Notes under the pieces: generated by a model
Told to the model about the DNA's origin: nothing
Seen by the model: only the letters and a program-made list of their open reading frames with translations
Database searches by the model: none
Made by a program: the position numbers and the translations under genes
Shown here: piece by piece, positions 11,379 to 24,900 of the stretch
How positions within the stretch are numbered: position 1 is the first letter of the stretch
Layout of the letters: each line of letters opens with the position of its first letter
From: Numida meleagris
Taxonomy: Eukaryota; Chordata; Aves; Galliformes; Numididae
Reading direction: 5' to 3'
DNA: 64,000 bases
Assembly: GCF_002078875.1 (NCBI RefSeq)
Contig: NC_034420.1
Coordinates: forward strand, 4,339,814-4,403,813

Positions 11379-13868
11379 GAAAACATCTGTATTGTACACC
11401 AGCAACAGCCTTAGCTCTGTACCGGATACGTTTTCACAGGACAACCTGCACCTGACCTGGGAGATGTTAATTAAGATATTGTTGGGTGAGCTTTTATAAC
11501 CCCTTCTATCTTACACCCCAGCCATGAGCTGCCAGCTCTGGGGGCTCTGACTGCTGGTGTCAGGATGCAAGGCATGACATGAGCCAGCATCACCTCAGCT
11601 CAGGCTGCTCAGAAAGCCACTGAGATGTGACAAAGAGCTGTGAGAGCCTTTAGAAAGAGGCAGTGTAAACTATGGAGAGAGGAAGGATTGCTGCAGTGAG
11701 GATCATCAGGAGCTCAAGAATACAACAGGGAGAACACCAAGGTGGAAAGGCCTCAGATCTGACAGGGGAAGAACAGCAAGGCCAGCAAGGATGTCTGGGC
11801 TGAAATATTGGTGTGGTGGAGCTGGTGACACACAGAGCTCAACAACAACAAAGAGCTGCAGGGGCCACCCCTGCCCTCCTGACCGGTGTCTGTCCAAAAC
11901 CAGCCCTGGGTACCCCACAACAGCTGGTGGGCACACTAGCACTTAGCCTGCCGGCTTAAATCCTTGTAGCCTTTTGCCCAAGTTAGCCAATAAATAATTG
12001 CATTACCCTTTCAATGCACACATATCCTTTCTGCAAAGTCCCCTGAAGCCCAGCTGAAGTCTGTTTGACAAACTGACCCAGAAACAAGGTGGTAACAGTT
12101 TTTCCTAGTTACTTACCAGACGAACCTTCACTTAAGTGAAGCTGACACCTTATTGCATAATGAAGCTATTAAAATCTGCACTGTTGTTTATTCTCCAGGT
12201 CTGCCGCAATGAAACTGCTAGCTAACACCTGGGGAAAAGTAATAGAAATAGCTACACGTATAAACACAGAAAATGAGTCACTCCACATATGTACTTAGAT
12301 TAAATGGAAGTACAATCTACAAAGCATATCTGGAAAGATTCAAGCAGCCTTTATCAGCTCAAACTATAGCACCTCTAAATTCTCAAGTAAAAAAGAATTT
12401 CATTTCATCTATAAAGTTCTGAGAAATATGTTACACAGAGCAGTCAAAGTGACAAAATCCAATAATGCCTACATCTGTTATTCTGCTAATGACAATAATG
12501 ACAACAGCATTGTGCATTTCAATAGGTCTGCTAATTTTTAGCTTTCTGCATCAATAAATGAACTAATTTTCAAAACACTTCTATTTTAAAAGGCACATAT
12601 GTAAGCTCTTCACTATCTCGTAATTCCATTACTCACTTAACTAGAAATAAAGGAAAAGCACTAGCAACAGGGCTGAATTCATAAGTTATTCAGGTCTATA
12701 AATAAATAGAATCTTACAATAAGAAATTCAAGTCTCTAAAATGTTTTTTTTTATCAGTCTACATGCAAAGGTATAAAATAGAAACCTTAATCATGTCATT
12801 CAGGATAAAAAAAAAAACACCAAAAAACCCAAACCAACACCAAAAACCGAAATTTAACAAAAACTAACACCCTACTGACACCATACTTGTCTCTTCCTAT
12901 GCAGCCATTCATGCTGCCTGTACACTCTACAGAACTCAAACTGCAGACCAACTAGATCATGACAATATGCAATTATCTGTGATCTATAAAGATTTCTTTG
13001 CACTTATAGGTATGTGCATAGGAGTACATGACACAGATTTTCAGAACTATCAGTACATATCCTGCTTTTGTAGGGTTTCCCCTCCGCCTTTTTTCATCTC
13101 TTATCACAGTTTATAGTTGTTATGAAAACATCACTACAGCAACCTGGTAAAAATGACCTTTCTACCAGACTTTTGGAATTCCCCCAAGCACATGGCCCAA
13201 ATGTACATGAAGTCCCTATGGATGCTTTTGATTATGCTTTACTGCCTCTTCAAAATGCTTTTGGTTTTCAGACACATCCAGAATCTATTTATGCAGATCC
13301 CATTTATGTGGAAAGTACACAAGCTCCCTGCAACCTCCTCAAGCAGGAGCAGGCAAACAGAGGTGTCAGTTCTTGCCCCAGCCTTTAACTCAGAAGGACC
13401 AAAATTCTGTGGCATATGTACCTGTAGTCTTACAGTTGGTAAGAGAAGGCCATATAGGACAGAACAAAATTAGACTGAGGAGATATTTCACTGCTCCAAG
13501 TAGTTGCTTGCTGTGCCCAATATATTCTAGAAATATGCATTAACAAAAGGAAAAGATTTTGTTACACTGTTCTGTTCCAGAACATTTTTGCATCATGTAT
13601 AAAGATATCAAAATATTGAGACATTATTCAAAATAGGCAGACAATTGTGAGGAGCGGCTGCAACTTGCAGTTTCTACACATTCAGAAACTTCAAATTTAT
13701 ACATTCAGGTCAGAAGCTCCGTAGCTTATCTTGACACCATCATGGCACAGTATCTGGCTTAAGTATTAGCAACATTTCAGATATTTAATTTCTTTCTCAA
13801 ATAAATAAATAAGCAATACCTCAGCACTAAATCCCACTCTTCTCCTACTCTGTTCTCAGACTTTTGCA

Positions 13869-13908
13869 ATGGCTGCTTTAGCCCACGTGTATGGCTGCTT
13901 TAGCCCAC
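13869..13908. repeat. Short tandem duplication, 18-base copies with a 22-base period
   Basis: ATGGCTGCTTTAGCCCAC occurs at 13869-13886 and again, identical, at 13891-13908, separated by GTGT. It looks like a small local duplication. Confidence 0.95.
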
Positions 13909-14999
13909 CCATCACATACTGCACTCACTGCTTCACTGCCTGGAAGGTTGCAGCTACAAAAACACTCAGCAAAGTGTTCAGTGCAAACTGCTCTAGCACT
14001 CTGTGACTTTGCATTGGTGCAAAGTGGGATACAGCTCATGGTACCACCCCATCCTCTGATCTCCCTGTGCTCTCTATCCCTCAGGCTCACCCACAGGGAC
14101 ACTACAATGGAATTAGACTTGCAAAGAAACAAATGTAGCTTGAGCCCCAGGAGCAGACAAATATTTGAAACAACATCATGAATTATTTAAGGCCAATTTT
14201 TACAATTTTTTCAATTTTTAAATAGAACTTTGCTCAAAAGACTCCGGATTTTGACTGCTACTTTTGCACTATAGCCCACAAGATCTAAGGAAACATGGAT
14301 TTCACAATCACCAGAGAAGTGACCTCCACCCTTTCTCCGGAAATACAGAAGAAATGTTGGTATGTTACACTCTTTACTGAAGCCTAATAACAAATCTTAC
14401 GAGCAAGCTCAAAGAAAATATAAACATATACATAAAATTATATTTACAGCCAAAAGATTTTGATTGAAAATATTTTAAGTATGAAACTAATTATGAGGTT
14501 AAATATAAGACTAACTTCTATTTCATTTAATCTTTTTTCTCTTGGATTAAGTATTAATTATAACCGTACCAACTAAATTAATTAACATCAATATGAAGCA
14601 CAGGAGCAGGCATTAGCACGTTAGGCAATCTTTGACAAACATCCCATCATGAAAGCTCTTCTGTTATCCTCATTTATGAGTCATTTCATTTTGACTGGCA
14701 TCTGCAGATGGCCCTGTGCAAGGTTCCCGAACCAGAGATGAACCTTACAGAGCACAGAGTGATGCAAACCTTCCTGCAGAGCCGTGCTTTTCCCCCTGTG
14801 CTCTGTGATACAGAAGCCCTCAAAGCATTTCAACCTATAAAGCAGAGTGCTGCCTCTCTGGCTGTCTGGAAGTAATGAGACCCACACTGGGATGTTCAAA
14901 GGTAGTATTTTCATCATTCATCCTCACTGAAAGCAATGATTAAAGAAGCGATAAAGAAACACCTCTTAACTGCAAAATGTAGAAACCAGCACTTTGGAA

Positions 15000-15017
15000 A
15001 GGAGGAGGAGGAGGAGA
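15000..15017. repeat. GGA trinucleotide run
   Basis: A purine-only stretch of five or so GGA units (GGAGGAGGAGGAGGAGA). It is a short simple repeat in the intron. Confidence 0.85.
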
Positions 15018-18000
15018 TGGTTTGAAACAGACTGCAAGAGGACAATAAAAGTTAAAGAGCATTACACAGCAGCTCTGGGCCTAAAGGTAAAGCAGTTAAG
15101 TACTGCAGAAATGAACCATAAAAATAGCATCATGATATGCTACAGTGATGCATTCCTGAATCCTTAGTTAAATATATTTCAACCCTTCCATTGTGGACCT
15201 TAATATCAAAGAAAACAGAACGATTACATAGCCAAAGCAGAGGCCTTTTGCAGCCATAAAGCAGCAGCAGACCAGGTAAGATAAAATCCATATTTGTCTG
15301 CCTTGAACTAGATTTAACCACCCCAAAACAGTGTAACTAGGAACTCTGTATAAGCACTTTTGCAATATTTTAGCTTCCCTAAAAGAAACAAGCTACTGCG
15401 ATCGAGGTAAGCATAATTAAGTTAAAAATAAAGTGCCACAAAGGTTAAGTGGAGACGTGTGTCAAAGTTGCCTGAAGAAAGTACATGCAAATATGGGCAA
15501 GCAGTAAACTCCACAAGGAAACAATGACAGACAGATGGTTGCCAGTGAAACCATAACAATCCTGCAGAAAAAGCCAGAGAGCCATTTGATGGAACCAGAG
15601 AAATCATATAGAATAAGCTCAAAATTTCACTTCAAATCAAGGCAAAAGTTGGTCTCCAAAATAAGCTAAACAATACCAAAAGCAGATAAAATTGCTCCCT
15701 TCTTAGGTGGAGATGAGGAACATAAAAACACAAGCGAAGAGAGATTAAAGATGGCTTCCTCTGCAACGCGCTCTCAGGCCTATCCTCAGCACCTCCGCCA
15801 CGACTGCCAGCCAGGCCTGCAGCCAGCAGCCCACCAGCTCCCAGGCACCACGCCCTCACCACCAGGCCAGGAGAGTCACAAGGACCAACCATTACTGACA
15901 GTTATAGGAACTAATTGCTCATGATACATACTGATGATGAACATCACTTTTCTCAAGTGGCCCGATACATCAGCCACGCTGAGAGCACCTGCCCTCCTCT
16001 CTGGCCCAGTACAGCTCCATTCCTGCCCCCAGGCCTCAGCTCACTGCTTGCCATGCCTGGCACTGTCTCAGGACTGTCCGGCTTTGGCTGCTCCCACTAA
16101 CAGCAACGTCGTTTCTCACCTAGCTTGTGTACTTATATCTGGTCTAACCTATCACATGTATGCTGTAGTAAATAAGAAAGGAGAGCGGGGAGACTCAAAT
16201 TGACTTTAAATCTACTTACCTTTTAATCTGAGAAGTAATTAAAAATAGAGAATTTCATCAACATATTTAATGCTTATATTTGCATTGAATTAAGAGCCTC
16301 ATTAAAAAAAAACACACAAAAAAAACCTGTCACGCTAAATTAATACAAATCTGGTTAACCCTTCCAAAATTAATACTGAAACAAGAGATGGAGAAAAAAG
16401 GCATTTGGAAAATGTGCTGTCTCCAAGTGGTCTGTGGATTTAGCTCAGGCAGCATAATATTGCAAAGGAAAGAAGGGAAGAGAAAAACATTATTAGCAGA
16501 GAAAAAAATAACAATATGCAGACACACGTTGCAGTAGTCAATGATTTCAGCACTCGGCACTGATAGATAAAGAGGTGCCTGGAATCTAAATTGTGATCTG
16601 AGTTTTGTAGTGCTGACATAAAGCATTCCCTTCAGACAGCTCAGGTAATGCTTTCTGTTTCATAATCAGAAATGTGACCACTTGCATACTGTTTTCAGCC
16701 GAGAACAGAATCTGCTGAAGGTAACCAAAAGGTGAAAACTGAAAGTTGTGAAAGATGGGCCTGATACAGCAGCTGCTGTCAGCGGTGGCTTTGACTCTGG
16801 GGTGCTCCTCTTCTGAGGTGAACAACTGCCAACAGGATAAAACATTCAAGTTCTCTGTGTCTCAAGTGCTCTGGGAAGAGGCAATGTGAGTGGGATCAGT
16901 GCTCACATCAAGGTAAAGCCAAAAAATAAAGGCGGAACTGACAGGATGGCAAAAAGGTGTCATTTGTTTTTGTGGCTACTGCCATGAATTTAGAGGAAAT
17001 ACCAGCTTTAAAGTGTACAGGCTAATTTGGAAAGTCTCCAGTGATTCTGCAGGCATCAATTTCAGCAAAATTCACTGCAAACAAGAAAAAAAGTCCTCAT
17101 CTTTGGAGTTAATATTCTTGTGATGAAACTTGTCATAAAGTCCTGTCAGGTGTGCAATGTCAGAAAGGAAAAAATCAATCCTGAAGCACTCCTGGAAGAG
17201 CCTTTAGAAAGCAGCAGTCCTGTCAGGACGCTCCCTGGCATCTCAATGTTTGCCTCTGACAAATGCGTCTACAGAAAACTGCAGCTCTCTGGTAGTCAGG
17301 TATCCTGCAGCCTCCAAAAATAACAGCATTACTTTGGTCAGCAACATGAATACATGTGTATTCCCTGAGAGTTTGTGATATCAAGCAGAAAAGCGTAAGG
17401 TCCAAAGTTAGTATTGGAATTGACAGTCCCCACTGGCAGGAAATAGGCACAAAATCAGAATGTAAAAAAGTCAGAGAGGCCCAGTGTTATTGCTTGGGGC
17501 TGCCAGCATTTTGACAAAGAACCATTTTTCAAATATCACAAGGAATTCTTTCCCTGTAAATGTTTGGGACAATCCGAAGACATCAGAAATGACAAATTGC
17601 AGGTGCCGTTGTACTAAAGAATGCCTGTACAGAAGTGTAATTACACTGTGTTGGCTACTCTGCATGTAGGCTGGTAGAGTAGCCTCAAATTCTCAGAAGC
17701 CTGCAACTGAAACATAACATCCAAGAGCTATGGCAACTGAACAGCTGAAACCACTGCATGAGCCAGTTTTACAAGGAGTCCAGCTGCCCTACCTGCTTTC
17801 TGTGTTTTTATACACATCTAGGGCAGCAAGATCACTCTTCTACTATTATCTTGTTTTTCACATTTTTTTTAAAACTGAATTTTCTAGAATTCAGTAAAAT
17901 TCTACCATATCAGCAAAAGGGGCAGACTCAGATGTACAAATTTCAGTTCCAGCACATGTTGTGTGAACACTCAGCCCGCTTTGACAACAGCAGCAGGGCT

Positions 18001-18707
18001 TGGCCTCATGTCTGTGAACGAGGACACAAACACATGCTCCTGCAGAAGTCCCCACAATGGCTTGTTTTAAATTCTGCTATTCAAAGCAGACATCCCACCC
18101 CACAAATGACCACAAACCTCAGTACTGAGAACCACAGCCTGTCAGGCACTTAGTTATTTGACTGACCCAAGTGCTGTACCTTTAAATTTATATGCAACTG
18201 TTTGCCTCATGGGCATCAAGCTGTTAACATGTACAGAAGAGATTAAAATGAGCTTGCATGCTGGATGAAATATAAATGAAAATTATAGTACTGCCAGTCT
18301 TGAATCTGGGATTGTTTCTCAAGTCTCCCAAAATGCATAATTGCATAATTATAAATGAGCCTCTGTTTGTGATTTCAGGAAGGGCAAAGCGCATAATTTT
18401 CCAACAACACAGTCAATGTGACTTACAAGTAGTTCCCCCTGAGCCTGTGAGCAAGATATGCCACAACAGTACCATTAGCTGAATACGCAAGAACTATCCA
18501 AACGAATAATACATACTTCAAAATAGGACAGAGATGTCCACCCGTCAGCCTCCCAGTGCAAAGCAAATCGGACGATGCGTACTGCACATGTTCTGATGTC
18601 AGGAACTCTCACTGTGCGTCAACCGAAACCACCACTGACCCAAGGCAAACTAAAACCCCTCATCAGCTGAAGGGCACCGCAGAGCGGTGCCAGGCTCTGC
18701 GACCCAC

Positions 18708-18942
18708 CTGGTTTCCAGTGGCACGTTGCTGTTGAGCACCCAGCTGTCCTGCAGCTGCACGGACTCTGGCGTGGTCGCCAGGTCGTTGGGAGCGGGAGCG
18801 GGCGCGTGGATCTGGTTGCGGCGGTTGGTGAGCGAGTTCCTGTTGAGGGAGTTGGCAGACGAGTGATGGTGGGACAGCGAGTGGTTGTGAGGAGGGGGGA
18901 GAGGTGGCCTCAGTGTCGACTGGCTGTGATGGTTTGAAGGGC
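18708..18942 (-). CDS. TENM2: TENM2 (teneurin-2) internal coding exon, His/Pro-rich cytoplasmic segment
   Basis: Second TENM2 exon in the window. It holds 77 whole codons plus two bases at each end. The first two bases (GC) complete a Gly codon begun at 61287, and the last two (AG) begin an Arg codon completed at 6010. Residues 11-20 are the proline run [10 protein letters not shown], followed by the His/Ser run [10 protein letters not shown], an Asn/Arg-rich stretch ([11 protein letters not shown]), an Ala-Pro repeat (HAPAPAPND) and [12 protein letters not shown]. Proline-rich motifs in teneurin intracellular domains are reported to bind SH3 adaptors (CAP/ponsin for teneurin-1); whether this copy does so is inference. 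The acceptor CTTTCCATTTCAG ends at 18943, and the donor is GTGGGT from 18707. The 235-base length is not a multiple of three, so skipping this exon alone would shift the frame. It is locally GC-richer than the surrounding intron, mainly from Pro and Ala codons. Confidence 0.96.
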
Positions 18943-21900
18943 CTGAAATGGAAAGAGAAAAAGAAATCACAGCCATGCTGATGGTATTTTTCTTCTCAGC
19001 ATTTTCAAGAGACTGTTGGCTGGAAAAAAAAACAAAAAAGCTAACCCCACAGACTGGAAACTATGCCTGTGTACCTTTTGGGCTTGTAGCTACTGAAACA
19101 CTGTAGAATCAGACCACAGATTGCTAGAGATCAGATATAAAACAGCACCTAAAGGCTGCATAGTTAGGATGTCCACAAAGACTAAATTGAGGTTTAAAAA
19201 TAAGTCTTTGTGGCCTCTGTCCAGAGAAAGGGAAGGAAGCAGGGCAGTGGGTAAGCTCGCCCATTCTGTACACCCACCCAGAGGGACATTTTCCTCCCTG
19301 TTTCTATCAGGGAGCTTAAGGATATGAACCTTAATGCATTAAGAATAGCGTTTGAAAATACGGTCTTTCTGCTTCTATAAAATTTAATCAGAGATCTCAA
19401 TCTGCTTTCACTCACCATTCGCCCATTAGGTTCAAAGGAACGGTATTTGTGCCAGTGAAAGAAGATTAAGCTCCAAATATGAAAAGACAGCAACAGTGCA
19501 ATGATGGTATCTTTCATGTCCTTACGTGTGATCGGGATTTGGCCTGTGTTTTTCTATTTTGCAGTGCCACAAACGCACATCAAGATCTGAAAATTATCCT
19601 GGTCTTTCAGCCTCTTTCACTGAAAGATGACAGAAAATTTTGGGGGAGATAAGGAAGGATATACACCTTTCTTATTCATTGAGTACTGACATGTTTGCAT
19701 GGATAATGAAAATAAATTCTGCTAATCAATAAGGCAAGTGGATTAAATGAAAAAGCACACGCATAGATAATAGAATAAAGAGGCATCGTTCTAGCATAGT
19801 CACTTTACTAAACAAACACAAAATGGTAAGTTTATAATTCCATATGTTGCAATAATTTAATTCTAATAAAAATCAAAATTTAAAATAACAAGCACTAAGT
19901 GGATTATGAACTGCATGATTTAGTCATTATCTCAAGTTGTAGTTTTCTAGTGAACAATAACCAGAACAAGTAATATTAACTAAACTATAACCATAATGGT
20001 GCATGTTTCTTTTAGAAACTGAAGACCATTTTAACTAATTAATCAATCAATAAAAGAAAGCATCACAGGAGGAAAACATTTGCAGCTAGACTGATCTATT
20101 TTCATACGAAACTGTGAAGCACAGAAAAACTGTTGAAATGTTCAATTAACTATTGGATCATTAAAGCCAATATTTAAAAAACAAAAATAATTTTTTGTTG
20201 TTCAAAGGGGATTAATCCCATGTCAGAATCACACCACGTAGCCAGGAACTGAAATAGATGCAAAATTTGAGGCCCCTGATTTCTGAAGTCATGATCACGC
20301 CCCCTGGTAACCTGGGAAGAGGCCCAAGAGAAGCCACAGCCGCGCTGTGTCAGCGCAGGCAGATGCACATCACGGTGGCAGGGCTGCCTGCCCAGCCTGG
20401 CCTGGGGAATGCAAGGGCCTGCTGAGGGCAGCGGTGCAGCTGGGGAACTGCCACGGGACGGGGCTTGGTGGAGACGGCTCTTTGCTTTCTTCAGCATAGA
20501 CAAAGAAGAAACAACACAGGTCCAACTAAGACTTATGCAAATGGAAGTTGTCCTGTGAGAAGACATCTTCAGAAGGGAATGATAAATTCTGGATGCTGCA
20601 GCTGCTGCTTTCAATCTGCATGGAATTTTCTTTTCCTTTTTTGAAAGTCCTTATGCCTGAATGCTTACCCTGTTTGAAACACAAAGAAGCCTTTCATGAA
20701 CACATTCTAAATTTTGGAGCTGTCACATGGGCTTGCCACCTTACTATCCTTCCCTTGGCCATCTCTGACATAAGCTTGGAAGAGACTGTTTTAGCCCAGC
20801 AAAGCTAAAACCTAAAATCCCCGTGTGGACCTCCTAAAACATCAGATGTCTAATCTACACTAGGTCCTGTGCCATTTCCAAAGAGCATGTGGAGAGAAAC
20901 ACAGCAAGAAGAAAATGTGCTTGGACAATATCCACATGCATAGAAGCTTAAGTGGAATTACTCTCCTCATGTCTGTGTTCTGGCTTTAAACAAAACGTAG
21001 CGATTTGGATTTCAATAAATGAATCTTTATGAGCGATAAAATACAGACGTGTGCCCTTGTGTAAAAAATTACTTCAGAAGATTTGTGCACTCCCTATTTT
21101 CTCTGCAACTGCTCATTCAGTTTCTCCTTTCAGAGGATAAATAGGAAAGAACCATAAACAAAAAAGTTTTGTTCCCAGAGACAGGGTAGTGACAGCTATA
21201 TTGACTCTGAATCTTGCGACCACAAAATCATAGAGGCTGCTCTCACAAGTGAGACAACTCTGCATTCTTATTAATGTGCAATTACTGTAAGGCTAAAGAA
21301 GAAAGAACTGAATTCAATCTACCACAAATTGATCTGCTGCAAGAGTTAGTTTGCACACAGTATATAAAGCGCACTGCACAAAACAAGCTATGTAGAAGTA
21401 GCTGAACACATACTGCAGCTGCAAAACCTCAAAACAGCTGGCACAGAATGAAGGTAGCATTTAATAAAAAATAAAAATCAAGTACCAATGTCAAAATTAT
21501 ATAGATAAATATTAAAACATATAGAAGCTTATAAATAAATACTAAGAAGCATGCACACACATCATATATAGAAGTGAACACATGGGTTACGTACATATAT
21601 AGAAGAGAGTTAAAATTTTAATATGGTGCTTCTTCAAAAAGTTTTTTAAATAAATAAAAAGCAGAAATGCGCAAATTGGAAGCTGAGTGAGGATAAATTA
21701 TGTTCTAATTAGGTAATCTGAGAATACAAAGTCTGACCTAAATATTTCTGAAGCAAACACAAGTTATTCAATTGACTTATTTGGGTTTAATCAGAAGCAA
21801 GAAGCTAAAAGTGTAGAAAAAAAAATGCTTTGTTCTGTTCATTCTTTTATTCAGGAAAACAGTGAAACAAAACAAGCTAGCACGGAGGTAACATTCCCCT

Positions 21901-24900
21901 AAAGTAAGATGCAAAATAGCACATGTCTCCTTAAAAAGAAAAAAAGAAGCAGAAAACCCCTGAACATAGCTGTGTGATAAGGCCATTCCCTTCTTTTGTG
22001 TACGCGAGAGAGCACAGAAGCTGCAGCCCAGGGCTGAACCCCAGAACATGGCCACGGGGCACACGGCACCGCAGGGCAGCGGGACCTCAGGCACTGCTGC
22101 CTCCTCACAGCACTGTCCTACTCTGCTGGGCCAGGGAATGTCAAGGAGCAGGAAGAGCCCTTGGATGTCACAGGGTTACAGGCACCACAGCGAGGGCTGA
22201 GTGCTCCCAAGGACACACCTCTAAATGCTGCTTCTCAGCTCTTTTTGCACTTTAGACATTGCCTGGTGCACTAAGTGACACTTTGGACTTGGTCAACATT
22301 GTCAAATTAATTTCCAAGTTCTTCCAACTCTTTGTTACGCTCACATAACACCTGCACTAAATCCACCCAACACAAAGATCTGAGAAGAAGTGGAGCTCCC
22401 ACTGCAGAGATCCATTTCAAAGCAGAATCGGAGCATCCCCGGTTGGAGCAGAGCAGTATCTGTCCTGCATCCTTCGCATATACCGCCTAAAAAAAGTAAT
22501 GGAGATTCAACCTTAGCTAAGCTGCACTATCCTCTGTACCATGATTAAATGCCAGAGACAAACACCTCCTCAATCATCTCACAGAAGAACTAAAAGAAAA
22601 AACATACATTATTTTTCTGAAATGAATGATGCACTTACACATCTAGACAATACAAACATTGTACAGAAACAGTGAATGAAGCTGATGCACCAAAAGATAA
22701 AAGGAATAAAACGAAACCACAAAAAATCCTTCTTAGCGAGCATTAGAAACCCAGTCTACAGCAACCCTAGTTCTTTATTCACATAACTCCACCACACTTT
22801 TTTTCTCAAGGAAACCACATCATCTGCTCCCAGAATGAGTAATAGGTTTGTCACACAAGCACAGGGCCACCTTCCAAACTGAATTCTTCTCCAAAGGCAG
22901 ATCACTTTATTCAGAGTCAGGAAGAAAAGCACTGGAGGAGCCAGGGAGCAGAAGGCAGCATGCAAGGCTCAGCAGCTGACACCCAGGTTACAGCCCTGCT
23001 TTGAGCTGGCTGGGCTGGGACCAGGGCTTCTCATCAGCCTTGTGGCCTCTGGTTTAAGTTATGCTCTTTTGTTTCCTTTACTTCTCTGAACTATTCTGTG
23101 GAAGGCCAAAGTTTAAATGGAATCTCAGTGTTCTCAGAATGTTTTCAATGTATGCTGGAGTGAAGCAAGTTATCTTGCTTATAACCATAGATGTCATTAA
23201 CTCTATCTCTTGCTGTAAAACCACACCATTTGCCAGGTGTTCCTTCTTTTCTTCACGCTTTTACAGTGTTTGAGACAAGAATAGGTTGAACGACTGACTA
23301 TCATCCCAGGCTGTACGTTCCAAACTGAAAATTCAGAAAATGTGTGCTAGAAGCTGTGAGTCACTTATCAGTTTCTGCCAGTGCACTGCAGCCATCCCCT
23401 CTGCACAATATTAGAATCAAAACCTAAAAGTTTCTGCAGCAAATAAAACCCAACACAAGACCCCAAACCCCCACTGCTTAACCACAATATCCAGATAATC
23501 ACAAAAAAGGGGAAAGGTGGATCAATGGATAAAGTATCGGTCCAGGACTTTGTCATACTTTCTATAGCCTATGCTGACTGAGGCCTCCCTTGAACGATTG
23601 AGGATGAAACACTTGTTATCTATATGCTTTTTTATCCATATCCTTTGCAGGAGAGCTGAAGGTAAATTACCTTACCGCTTACAAGGCAATCAGATACTGG
23701 TGTGGTTTGAGCCAGGAAAGCACTTTGCAGCTCCGGCTCCCAGCCTGAAGGGCACAAGTTCATCACACAAGAGGCAGAAGAGGCAGCAACCGAATTAACT
23801 TGTCCAGACCAGAGCTGCTGGTGCACACACAGAGCACGGCTGCAACTCCATCACGCGACTGGTGGTGCTAAGGAGCTCTGGGCAGACATCAGGAGCACCC
23901 AGACACAGCCAGCTGCAGAAATAACAGCTTGCTCCCAGCACTGTGGGAGCCAAAGGAAAGTAGACCATGGCCTTTGCACCAGGTGGGTGGGATGGTTGTG
24001 TGCACTCACAAGGGAGAAGACAAAGATGCAGGACCCTAACCCAGAGTATGTCCTCAGGGACTGCAGGCACACAGCCAATTTTCTCAAGTAAGTGTCATCT
24101 ACAATCAGATTAAAAAACACTGCTCTGCAGAATAGTACGATCTAAGATGCTATGTACAAATTATATTTGCTTAAATACATCACTTAAATATGCATTATCT
24201 CACTGCATGAAGTACACCAGCTGCACAAAATAATGGCTAGTCAATGGCAAAACACATTGCTTCAATAATAATGCTTTATGTAGATTTGGTGCCCTGTGGT
24301 AGTTCTACCTACATATACATATACAGAGGTAGGTGTACCATTTCCAATTTCACATAACAGAAGAACGAGTCACGGAGAGGTTAGACAGTCATCTTTCCAA
24401 TTAAAAAAAAATCCATGCATTTCACATCTTTCCCGACCAAACTTCTCATTTAGTTTTCCAATAATGGAATAGACATAAAGCATATTTCAGAGATACCAAG
24501 AGTGTATTTATCTTTAGTCTGGATGTATGACTTTTGCCTGAAGAGGGCACTGATGTAAGAACTGAAAAGAAAAGCATGCATATGTATTTCTAAGTCTTAA
24601 AAATAGTGAACTGTTGCCATAAAATGCACCATCCAGAATGCTAAATTTTGCTCTCTATGCTTGGTTCCACAGAATGGGAAAGAGCTGAACCCTATCTAAA
24701 GTCTTACACAAACACTCTCCAAAGCTCACTCAATTTGATACACTGAGAATCACACCAAAGAGAAACTGAAGAGACGTTTTCTGAACAGCATACGGAAACT
24801 TCTGAGCAGCAGTATTTTGGCCAGCAGCGTAAGCCTGGTGACATTTTTGTGACAGGAGCGCAGCTTGAAAGCTGATGTTTCCCTGGATGGTCCAAGGGGG

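Larger units (their letters stand above)
6011..18707 (-). other. TENM2: TENM2 intron (about 12.7 kb) between the cytoplasmic and transmembrane exons
   Basis: Bounded by a GTGGGT donor at 18707 and a TTTTCCAG acceptor ending at 6011. It contains one clear CR1 fragment (10372-10687, plus orientation), A-runs near 9312-9327 and at 11358-11378, a 22-base-period duplication at 13869-13908 and a GGA run near 15000-15017. GC-richer patches lie near 7260-7570, 8930-9060 and 11500-11940. The open frames in these patches (up to 167 codons at 10843-11346, minus) show no protein family I recognise. Otherwise the DNA is unique and AT-rich. Confidence 0.9.

Noticed and set aside
20174..20614. 146-codon minus-strand frame, same strand as TENM2, considered as an alternative exon
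   Set aside because: No teneurin-like text and no supporting acceptor/donor pair of matching phase noticed.
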